Shown here: piece after piece, positions 1 through 12,282 of the stretch
Position numbering within the stretch: position 1 is the first letter of the stretch
How the letters are laid out: every line of letters begins with the position of its first letter
NCBI GenBank assembly: GCA_038496675.1
Contig: CM076654.1
Span: 13,075,087-13,139,086, forward strand
Length of the DNA stretch: 64,000 bases
Reading direction: 5' to 3'
Source: Rachycentron canadum
Taxonomy: Eukaryota > Chordata > Actinopteri > Carangiformes > Rachycentridae
Translations under genes and position numbers: made by a program
The notes under the pieces: generated by a model
What the model saw: the letters and a program-made list of their open reading frames with translations, nothing else
Database searches by the model: none
Told to the model about the DNA's origin: nothing

Positions 1-144
1 CCAGGGCCATTCTTGGCCTTTGGAATTTGTTCTTATTCGTCCTGTAGCTGTGGATTGAATCTACCTAAGTTTAAAGTCTCAAAATGTATAAAACAAAAAT
101 GTTATTATAATTATTTGGTCTTTTTAAATCTTTGTCTGTTTCAG

Positions 145-3100
145 AGTTGACCCTTGGCCTCAGAGCAACGCCATTCAAAATCTCCTCATCCAGCTTCTCC
201 TCTGGTTCCTCCATAAAGGTACAGTCTTTCTTAGGAAATCTTTGTTAGGTAAAGATCATGCTCGACAGAAGTTGTCAAATATACTTTTAAAACTATCTTT
301 CCAGTCCTTTCCAATTAAAGATGAATGTTTTGCTTTCATCCGCTGTTTAATTTGCTGCATCCCTGTCACAGCAATCACCAATAAAGGCCTGAAAAGCAGG
401 AGAGTCAGGACAATGAAAGGCAGACAGAGTGTGAGAAAAAGAGGGAACGGAGGGAAGAACAGTGTTTATCAAACACAGAGTGGGTAGCCAGTCACATCTG
501 TCCTTGTAAGGTATTTGAAGGAGAGAAGAAGAGGGAGGGAGGTGCTCAGGGCATTCCTTGTTTTCTCTTTGCAGGCCATGCCCACTGAGATTTATCTGGG
601 AAATGTTTCTTAAATCACACCTGTCTGTCCTCATCCTCACCACTTACTCTCCAGCTGCATCAAAACACATGTTTACACAAGTTCTTCATCACTTTGTCTT
701 TTCTTGGGAGAGGAGGAGCTGTCAAAAACCATCTCCCTCCTGCCTCACAGTGACCTCTGAGGTCTGGGGAGAGCAACTAAACTTTAATTTGCCTCATTCC
801 TAACCCCACTCACTCATCCATGAAAGGAAGTGTCTATGAATGGAGAGTAGGGGATTGAGAGGATGAATAGAGAGGAGAAGTTGTGTCCTGTTTACTCTTT
901 AATGGCTGTGTTTCCACCCCCTGTGTTGATTGCAACTGTAATCTGGTTATGGGATCAGGGAGCTGGTTAGGGATGGGAGGAGGCTCCATGAGGCTGCAGG
1001 GAGGATTTAAGGTGTTGGAATGAGACTGTCTCCACCAGTTTACAGACGCAGGACTAGTTAAAAAATAAGATACAGTAGATGAGTCCTCCCTATAAGAACG
1101 GGATATTTCAGGAAAAGGACAAAGATTCTGCAGAAGGCGAAGTCTATATTTGACTGATCCAAGTGCAGTCAAACCATTACCAACGACATGCAGGTAACAT
1201 GTTTGTGTGAGTGCTAACGAGAAAATGCATGCATTTGAAGAATCTGCATCACAAAATTAGCCCAGGACCGGACCTACAGCAAAAGTGTCCCACTAGCACA
1301 ATATGGGTTACACCCTGCGTCATGTGTCACTCAACAATCATTAGTTGTAACTTATATTGTTACTATCCCGGTAACTCTGTTGTTATTAATAACTGTTGGG
1401 GATAAAGGGTTAAGCCACAGGCCCAACACTTTCTGCAAAATGTGACTGTGTGCTTGCACCACTCGAGTCTGTAGCACATGCAGATCTGCCTCATTATCGT
1501 ATAGACTTAACATGAATGCTGTCATTGAAAAACCACAAGGCTACAACAATAAGTAAGTTTCTTGACATCTCTGTCCCTCTTTTTGTAGGACACATATTTC
1601 ACCTGCTTTTGTCAAACTTGCCAAGTTTGACCTTATAAAGTCAAAGCCTGAATGACTTCGTTAATGAGATTGTAAAAACAGCAGCAGACATTGTTGGTTA
1701 GCTTCAACCTGGGAGGAGGAAGCTTGGCTACTTTCAGACTGATTGTGAGACCACCTCCTCTGACTTTCTCTGGTTTAGTCGTGGTTCAGGGCTGAGTGAA
1801 AGGAGATGTCATGTAAGGGGAGGATTCATATTAAAGTAGTTTATATTAAAATCCCTCTCGCATTAATCTGTGGTCATTATAATGTGGAGAGTGCGCAAAA
1901 TGTTGTGTAAATGTAGCTCTTCCTATTTAGTGGTGTGGATGGTTGTTTATTGACCACAGTGGTTCCAGTCTGGGACTCTGATCTGTTTGGGTGGTCCAGA
2001 CTTTTCCATGGTGGTCTAACTTCAATATTCACGACCTCCGCTGTTTCCTTTGTTGTTGTTTTTTATTATTATTCCAATAAAACATCTTGAGGCTGATAAC
2101 ATCAGCTCTTAAAGTGGATTGTCTTTAAATTACAATCTGACATTCAACAGGGAAACATTTCAGATTAAATAAACAATGGAAAGACTCCAAAACAATGAAG
2201 GACAAGGTGAAAGAGTAAATGAAGAGATGTGATTAAAAGAGTGAGAGCTGCTCCTTTTTATTTATTATAAAACTGAGGCTAAGATGAAGTTAATGGCAAG
2301 GTCAAGATGTTTGTAGTGTTTCAGAGCAGTTGTTCACTTCAGGCAGGTGAGACAGGCAGCCAACTGCTCCGAGTTATCACAGCTGCTCGCGCTCATCTCA
2401 GCTGTTGGCCCATGCCGACCGCTGCTCTCGGCCTTGAACATAAATACAAATAATACCTAAGCTTTATAACCAGGGTGATGACAGGACAGTCAGCTTCTTT
2501 CCTGTAGTCACAGAGATTGCTGCCAGGTCTCAGGTCACACTTGGAGAAGTGCTGCAGCATGAACATGGACACACAGTGGCCCACAGTCAGTGACAGACTG
2601 TCTCACAGTCACAATGAAGAATAAGGACCACATTGTTAACAAACTGCTGATCCCTTGCACATGCTGGTTACCCAACCAGTTCACATGTGTCACAGATTTG
2701 AAAACTGTGGAGAAAAGTGCAGAGATTCTTCCGATGTCTTGATGAACATACCCTGATTTCAAAACCACTGTGTTTCATACCTGATGTTTTATTTCCAAGT
2801 TGCATTACATTATTTTTAGTAGCTCTTAGTATAACAGCATTGGGTCAACAATAACACCAGGAGATAAAGTTTCATCCAATTCATGTAACTGCATCAAATC
2901 TACCATAATAATCACTAATACAAGAAGAAAATACTATGATATTCATACCTTCTAGTCCTTGTCATGCTCCTTCTTTCTACATCACTGATATTTACAGTCT
3001 GTGAAGTGCTTTAGTGCTTTGATGCATGGCAAGACTCAGGACATGTCCATCTTGGGTTTTGACCCACTTTCCCTGCTGCCGGTCACATTTCTCTCCACTC

Positions 3101-6100
3101 CACTCTCCCTGGAGGCCAGATTCTTCCTGGGAACTGTTTTGCTTACCTGTAAATCCAAAGAGAGATCACTGTTGCCCTTTGTAACATTGTTTTCCACTGA
3201 ATACTAGTCCTGTTTATTGGACTTGGCTAATTCATTTTCTGCCTGTGTGCAATTTAGATAAATAAAATAATAGATTTACAGTCACATTGTTCCACTTTCT
3301 TAAAAACAATTTTAATGTTTTGGATTGCATTGGCATGTCATCAAGAATTACAGGTTTGTCACTGCTAATCAGACTGCATTCAGAGAAACAGTATCTACAG
3401 TACCCTTTGATTCTTTGATTTGACTCTAAAATATGCCAATAAATCTCCGGTAGGCATTTATAAGATGTACTTGAGCATCTTACAATGATAACAACATACA
3501 TACACAGACTTATTAGGAACTCTTAATTCAACACAAAAGCACTTACAACATCCCTGTGAGCAGCAGCTATGCCCCTACTGCTTTGTCAGTGAGGCTAAAA
3601 CAAAAAGGACTGCAGTGTTAGCAACATCATTATCTTTGGTTGTGGAGAACTGGGCCTCACTGGTCACCTAATCTGCTCTGTCATGGCCCTAAACACTTTC
3701 TCCTTCATGGACCGATCTTCCCTCTGGAGGTCTATAAAGCATCCAGCCTGATTAGTTGGGACTTGGTTGCATTTTGTCAGAAAGTAATTTTAAGGAGGAG
3801 TGAAACACTAATGTGTGACTCTTTCAACTCAGCCCAGGCCTAGAGCCACATCTAAACCCCTCTTTGCCTGCCAGTCGAGGTGTGAAGGACAAGGGCTCTA
3901 AATAAAATGAAAGTTGAAAGAGGGAGGGGTGAGTTTTCTAAATTGTTGCCATCGCCATTCCCCCTCTGGCCTCCATCAGTGCCCCAGGACTCACTGTCTC
4001 AGTGGAATAATGGCGGGGCAGGAGATAGACATGTCCATGGCACCTGGAAATACAAGGGTGGAGCTACTGCTGCCTGGGAAACAGGATTTCTTGCGTGCTC
4101 ATTGGCTGTCAGGGTGTTGGCTGTTAAAGAGGGGAGATTCACTGGGGGTATAAAGACCATGCATTGTTTAAAAAGGTCTCACACTGACAGACAGGGAGAC
4201 CCTCACCTCTGTGGCAAAGTACACAGCGTTCTCTGATTTTACACCCAAACTTAAGTCTTTGGGACATTAAATTGGATTTAAGCTGGAAGGATTTTGACCA
4301 GTGTAACATTGAGAGCAGCCGGTCTGACCATGCCTGGAGTGAACCTGGACTTCCTCCCAGCCTCACAGGCTCCAGAGGCTTTAGGCAGCCCAGACAGTGC
4401 TTGCGCTGAGTCTGGCCTGGAGGAGGTGATTGGAGATCTGCTCACTCAGGAAGAAGCTGAGAACGAAGGGGAGCAGGAAAGCAGCAAGAGGAAATTTGAA
4501 CTAATTCTACGGTGTGCAGTTGGGGAAATCCACAGTGACCTGCAGGCCTTTGGGAAGCAGGTGGATGCCCGTCTGGAGGATGCAGCAGCGAGGGTGAATC
4601 CTCTGGCTGAGGCCATTGTCAGGCTGCAGGAGGAGAACCTGAGGCTGAGGATCCAGCAAGAAAGACTGGTGAGGCAAGTGGAGGCCTTGTACCAGGTAAT
4701 GGGGCTACCTGATCCCTTATTCCATGTACTGCCCAGCATGGAAAGCTCACCCCCACTTCCTTGTGAAACCAAAACTCCAGCTTCATACAGTGATCTTCCA
4801 GACAATTCATCCTGCGCGCCACAAGAGTATGCATCCAGTGCAGCCCAGGACACTCCAGATAGTAGTCCTCTGGATACTCCATCGAGTGTACCCAAGGGAA
4901 CTATATCATGTCCCCAGGACTCAGAATCCATAGGGACAGCCACACTTCAAGATTCAGAGCCTTCACCTGTCCCTCACCCACCCACCTTTGCAACCCGCCG
5001 TTCCCTCTCTGCTCCCGCTCTGATGGCAAATATTTCCTGTGACGACAGTGAGGTACTGAGCTCTATTAAAGGCTGTGATCATGACCCATTTTAATTCAGA
5101 TAAGGTGCTTAAAGAATATGAATGTCTTTTGTTCCAGTGTTGATAATACATGTATCAACTGGTGATGAGTCTTACATGCCATGTCAGTGACACTGTGTTC
5201 TGCTCACATACTTCATGACCTTCTCTTCCATCTGTCTGTCCAGTGGTTTTAATCGCTCATTATGTCACTTCACTTTAAAATGAGCTTGACCATCTCACCT
5301 GTCAGTCACTTTTGACAGGGTTTATTTATGTGAAGGAGGTGTTCCAGTCCTGTAACACCATGTGTTTCTGATTCTGTCTTGGCAGCTCTGCGTGTGTCTG
5401 TGTGTCCGCATGCAAGTGTTTTGTTGAGTGGAGACACTTCCTGGTGGAGGATAAAATTTACCACAATTTACTAATAACAGTGGCCCTGGCCTACAGTTAA
5501 CCATCCATAACGTTTACTTTGGCAGGAACATGAACTTAGCATTAGATATTTTCAAACTGGGGCCATAAATGAAAAGGTTTTACCTGTCTGGCTCCAGATG
5601 GAGAAGGGGATTGAAGGTTTTGCATTCCTGTTATAGAGATTAATATACATGCTACCATCTCAAAGCTTCTTTGCTCTATGCTCTTTTGGAATCCCATAAC
5701 AAACCCTGTGAGTATTTTGTGTCTGCACTCGTGACATTTTGAGGGATATTAAGTCTTTGTGACATTGTCCTCAGTTGTTCAACTGGCCAGTGTTCATATT
5801 CCTGTCTAATCCTGCCGAGACAGCTGTGTCTGCCAGTCAGCTGCTCTTTTATAAGACTGTGATAATGAGGGGTGACCTTCTCTAATCATTTTTCCTTTTC
5901 TTTGTGCATTATTCTCCTCTGTCAGATATTAATAATTCTGCTGGTGGAGACTGTACTGCAGGTCTAAGCAGTGGATCAAAACATTTTTTAAAGGGTTGTA
6001 GCCCTTCTCCCACGAAGAATATACTAAAACACAACATGAATGGAGCACTAAGGTTATCTGGGAATTTTCACCCCACACACACATTCATTCCTCAGAATGA

Positions 6101-7637
6101 ATGTTGGAGCCCTTGTTTGGCTGTGTTGTGTCCCAAAACATTCCTGGTCGGTCAAGTGCCTCTCAATCCAGCCGGTCCCATGGGTCAGGACTTTGTATCC
6201 AGAAAAGTCTTAAAATGAGGGGCCACCCGTGATCACACAGCTCTGTGGCTGTGCTGGGCAGTGTCCCTCCCTTGTGAGATCTGACCCGGCTGGGGCCTGC
6301 ACAGAAGAGGGCTGATAGGGTAGATAGAGGGGAAAGGATGGGGTCAGCTGTCTGAGCTATATCTGGTTCTACACTCAGTTACAACAAAAGCATTGAAGTC
6401 ACAGCTAGAGGCTATTGTCTGCCACAGGTATTCAGCACCATATGAACATTTAAGAGTTGTTTCCTGAAGGATTTATGGTAACTCATAATAATCTGCTTGA
6501 GAGCCAGGTTAACCATAACAACCTATAATTTTCTAATGTTGTTCTATATCCTTTTTTACTTCTGCTCCAGTGCTCATCAGTCCTTCTGTGGTGTACACAC
6601 CAGTAAGGGTTTGGATGTATTCCCTCACAGTTTATATCTGCTAATGCATTGTTCCCATCTTGCAGCCATAGTGATATATTCTACCTGTCACATAAACTCA
6701 TGTTTTGCAGCAGCTCAGAATCATTTAGACACTCTATGTGTCAGTCACACTCCATGAACTAAGTGAAGTAACTTGGCAGGGTTTCACTTGCTCTCATTTG
6801 CTCACTGTCATGGCTGGAAAGTAGAGGGGATAGAAGAAATGATGAGATATGATGAGGGGGATGTCTTTGTAAAAAAGGAGAATATCAGAGGGAGGGAGAG
6901 ATGTGAACTCTGCAATCTTCTTCACACTCATGGGCCTATTATAGCTTCATAGAGTTTTACCTAAAATCCTGTTGGATTTATTATGTCCTAAATGTCAGCA
7001 ACTTCAGTTATGGTTTTTTCTAGCCTGGTCCTGGTTTCATCATTACTGAACTTAAAACCTGAGCTTCAGGTTAGGAGATCCTGATGAGATGCCAACGCAC
7101 ATATCCAGCAAGTGACAGTTTTCTGTTTAAAATTTATATAGACATGACCTTTTTAAAGTCTGTGCAGTATGAGATTTATAATTGCTACTTTGTCCTTCTG
7201 CATGTGTGCATACATATGCTCTTACTCATGGTGTGCGTGTGTGTTTGTGTGTATTTGCAGATGGAGACAGAGCCTGTTATGGCCTCTGAGCCAGTGTTTT
7301 CAGCTGGACCGCCTGTCCAGGTGGCGTGTCAAGTCCCAGCCATCCCCAATGGCTCCAGCCTTCAGGCCAAACCCGACGAGCTCTCTGGAAAACTGACTGC
7401 CGAACAGCTGGCTGCTATTGAGGACGAAGAGCTCCTTGACAAAATGGTACTTCAGACACAAATTATAATTCTGGATTATTTGGATTTAAAAGCATTTTGT
7501 AACAAATACAACGAAAGTTTGTGTATTAACATGTGAGGGTATATTTTTGAGTCACAGGTCAGTGTCAAAGTTAGGACTGCAAAAAGACCCACGCAACTTT
7601 GGCTTTTTCTGGGGAATTACCACTCATTGTTTCTTTG

Positions 7638-7698
<61 letters not shown>

Positions 7699-7699
7699 N

Positions 7700-7747
<48 letters not shown>

Positions 7748-10700
7748 TGTCTGTGTGTCTTCCCCCTCATACAGCTTGATGAGTCAAAAGACTTTGAGGA
7801 GAGGAAGATGATCCGTGCAGCCATGAGAGACCTTCGCAAGAGAAAAAGAGGTAAGAGTATAAAGAAAAACCTTTTACCTGTTACTCCAATCACATAAAGT
7901 ACTTGTTTCATTCCATATTTCCTATGTGTCATGATAAGCAGACACTCTGCCTCAGTATGATAATGAGTTTTAATTCACATTTTGTTTCTCATTACTATCA
8001 GAATTTTCCTGTCTGTTCTTTACTATCTTTAAACAATCCATTCTGCCCTCAGAGGCCATGCTGGGATGTACTCAAGAGGAAATAGGTAGGGCAGGTTGGT
8101 GTGCAGTGTGCATTAGCAATTGAAACTTTCCTGCTGTTTTTTGTGCACCATCCTGTCTACGTCAGACCACTGCAACTTTAAAACAGCTGATCTCTCAGAT
8201 GTCTGCATGAATCCCGTTTTTGTTTTTGTGGAGTACCACACTCCCACACTGAGTATATTCTGTTTTGCAGTGAGCACTCACCGTATGGTTACACCAGGCG
8301 TCTGGTCTGCACTGACAGTTAAACCACCTAATTGGATTCTCAGATCTGAGCCTAATCCAGTTCAGTGGCATTAATCATACAAAGGGTGTAACATTGCTCA
8401 TAGTTTTTTAACATCTACAGATATCTCCATTTTCCATTCTCTCCATTTAGCTCTAATATTATCACTGCACGGTTTGTTAAATTCATGTACACTTGAGGTA
8501 AAAACTGGAGGTAACAGTGCAGGTGTTAAGGTGTTCTGGGTGTTGCTGAACTTGGTGCAGTCTTCCACAGGGGACTATCACAGTGTATTTGCTCTCCTTG
8601 ATCTGTGATGTTTGCGCAGTACATATTGCTTGACAGCTTTGGCTCGGCTGAAAGCCTCCCACCTGTGGGTGTTTGTGTGTTCAAAGGAATTTTACAGTAC
8701 TGTGGAAAGAATCCGAAAATGTATTGCTTCAAATTTGGAAGCCCTGTTTTAATCCATCTCTGTGGCAGTCAGATGAGGTGCTGTCAGTTTGTTTAGGACC
8801 TCTAGTCCTCCTCCTCCTCTTTTTCCACTGACATCATCTCTCCTCATCATCCTTCCTCTCCTCTAACCTCTCTCCTCTTCCAGACCAGAGAGAAAAGGAG
8901 CGTGAGACCCGTCTGCAGGAGCTCCGGCAGCAGAGAGAAGAGCGTTCGCAGAAAGGTCGTGCTGGAGCAGGAGCAGGAGAGGTTGTGATGAGGAAAGTGG
9001 AGAAGTCAGCAGATGGCTCCACCCTCAGTCAAGTCACAAAGACAAACCGCTTTGCTCAGTCTGGTACTTAGAGTTCTGCTTTCTCTGTAACTTTCTTTTA
9101 ACCTTTGTTGAACATGTGTTTAACCACTGAAGTCAACACAGAGCAACTCATGCACAAAGATGTCCTCCTGACTCACAAACAAACAGCATAGCAGAGAAAA
9201 CAGAAACATAAAAGGAGAGCAGTGAACAGGCTGTAACGACCAACCCTGTGTGTTTGTGTGTTCAGATGATGGGAGCAGATCAACACGCAGCACTGTTGTC
9301 GAGGCCAGTTATGTGCAGAAAACCGACAGTGAGTCATTACTTTATTTTGCTCTCTGGCTTTAATACATCACTGTCATTATATAATCATTACAGTCTTATC
9401 ATGAATATAATGTACACATATGTTGGTTTATCATGATGCAATTATGTCTGCATTTCAGGAGGGACAGTCCAGTCAAAATCATACAGCTACAGCTCCTCTA
9501 CTTCCTCTTCCTCTTCTAACACAAGCAAAAAAGTGGGGAGGTGGGTCATGAAACATCAGCAAAATAACTGCAGTGAATTTGAAATCCTTCACAATGTAAT
9601 TTGCTGTACTTGCTGTTGCTGTCTCAGTGTCTTTGATCGCGAGGATGACACATCAAGTCGCAGTGGCAATGGGGGTTTGGAGCGAAGGCAGGCGGAGAGG
9701 CGCAAGGAGCTGATGAGGGCTCAGACTCTGCCAAAGACCTCTGCCATGCAGGCCCGCAAAGCCATGATTGAGAAGCTGGAGAAGGAGGGAGGCGGGTAAG
9801 TATAAACAGAGAGGTAGTGCTACCAAAGAAAGAAAAGGAGTAGATCAAAGCATGTAAATATTAACACAAACCCAACTTTTCTTTTAGCCCTGGAAATCAG
9901 GCAGTCACCAAGGTAAACAAGGTGCAGCGTTCCACCAGCTTTGGTGTGCCCAATGCAAACTCTATCAAGCAGATGCTGCTCGACTGGTGCCGTGCCAAGA
10001 CCCGCTCATATGAGGTTAGACAATTGGCTACAGCAACCCTCCATGTGTTTAAAGGTCTTCTTTAACATCAGCCTATGAAGCTCCAGATGAACGTGATGAT
10101 AGACAATATTTGGAAATGTTTCCATCACTGCCTTCATATCTATTATATTTGTCTCGTCCTTCAGCATGTGGATATTCAGAATTTTTCATCCAGTTGGAGC
10201 AATGGCATGGCATTTTGTGCCCTGGTGCACCATTTCTTCCCCGATGCCTTTGACTACGATTCCCTGAGCCCCAGCAACCGCAGGCAAAACTTTGAGGTGG
10301 CCTTTAGCGCTGCAGAGTGAGTACACACAAAAGACATGTTTGCCCAAGTAACATGTACTAACCTCATCAGTTTGGGTGTTGTTAAGTTTTGACTTCTAGT
10401 TAGAGCATCAACAGACTTTGCTGGAGGAACCACATCAACTGCAGTGAACCTTTAGGCAGAGAAAATGTTGGGAAAAGGTTGTCACGGAGCGATAACACAA
10501 TCAAAATCAAACAATTCAAGTCAGTTTTTGTTTACTGCTCCCAGCAACACATTTCATTGCGCTGTACAGGTTTTCCCATCCTTCTCTCATTTCTCTGTGA
10601 AATCCATTTGTAGTTTTTATTCAGATGCTCTACTTGAGCTTGAAGCACAGGGATGGAGAGCAGAGAACATGTGGAAGGTCCTCGACTGATGTCCGAGTGT

Positions 10701-12057
10701 TAACTTTCTCTCGCAGGTCTCTCGCAGGTGTATCGAGCCCCCCCAAGGCTGAGAGAGCCTCATTACTACTCTTATAACTCCGCCTCTAAACCTCCGTCTG
10801 TCCTCTACTATGAGTAACCACTGTGACAGCCTACATCTGCTCTAAACCCAAGATCCATGAGACAAACCTCCCCAAACAACCACCAGGTTAAAAAAACGGA
10901 CAAGCTCTCGGCTGCACCTCCGATACTTTATCCCTCTTTTTTTCTTCCTAATCTCCCTTCTCTCTCTTTCTCATCCCTCTTGCATCACAGCACTCTCACT
11001 TGTGATGTAGCCCCCCCACCACCCACATGTGTGTGTGTGTGTGCTCACATGCTCCCAGTAGGATAATGTCCATGCTGATGTTTATAATAAGGATTTATAT
11101 TCACTCAACCACAGCCCCTGTCCTTCTATCTTTGTGTTGCACCATCACTCACTTCCTCTGGCACTGGCCTGACCCCCCTCAACAGTTTACTGTTATCTGG
11201 AGTCCCGACACACACATTCACACACACTCATTCCTGTGCACCAGTGTGTTTTTATTAGTCACCATGTGGTTGTATTTTTGTGTGTTTGTTATTTTTTGCT
11301 GAATCCTTGTTGTTTTTTTCAATGTCCTGTGTTTCTGACAGAACTTAGTTGTATTGAAATGGTCAAACGTCTCTTGTCTTAGTGCACAGAAAAAAACAAC
11401 AAACAAACAAAACGGCTAAATGTGCGTCACCAGACGCTCATTTGACATTTTGTTTTGACTCATTTATAAGTGTGTGTGCCACATGCTGTATGTATCATGA
11501 TGTTCATGAAGCATGTCAACTCATGGATATATTTGTGAACACAGAGAATGTAATGTTTTTCTTTCTTTTTGTGTTCTTTCTTTCTCCCTCTGTCTTTTCA
11601 CTCTGAACCTTTTATATTTGGCTGCTCACCGCTTTGTCTGTTTTTTTCCCTCCTCCTTCCTTTTCTTTCCCTTTCTTTGTCCACTATCTCTTGTTGTCTT
11701 GTTCCTTCAATCTCCTTTTATCTGTACTTCACTCTTGGTCCTTCCTGTTTGGATCTTCCTTTCCTTCCTCTCTCTGTCCTCCCTCCTTTTGTTTCTCCCC
11801 CCGGCCGGGTGTCGCCGCAGGAAGCTAGTGGACTGTCCCCAGCTGTTGGATGTGGACGACATGGTGAAGATGCGTGAGCCGGATTGGAAGTGTGTGTACA
11901 CGTATCTGCAGGAGTTCTACAGGGGTCTGGTGACGAAGGGCCTGGTTAAAACCAAAAACTCCTCCTAGAGTCGCACCTCACCTAAAACTGAACCCATGGT
12001 GAGAGAGGGGACAAACCTATGGAGGAACCTCACTTTGGTTCTGACAGATGTGAAGGG

Positions 12058-12100
<43 letters not shown>

Positions 12101-12245
12101 AATATGTTTTACTGCATTATTTTATCAGCTGATGGTTCATATCAAACTTGGTGTTTCAGAAAACTCCTTTATTGGCTGCATTTTGATATTTGATCCTTCA
12201 TGTTAATCTGAAGCTTCTGAGGTCCAAAGTACCAAACATGGTGTG

Positions 12246-12282
<37 letters not shown>

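Noticed and set aside
4294..4329. Extending the smtn alternative exon upstream to a TTG start
   Set aside because: Vertebrate initiation is far better explained by ATG 4330 in good context.
4446..4943. 165-codon minus-strand frame opposite the smtn alternative exon
   Set aside because: Shadow of a real exon with biased composition; no family resemblance or splice support.
7547..7932. Open frames through the (GT)n tract
   Set aside because: Repeat translation; only 7775-7850 within it is a real smtn exon.
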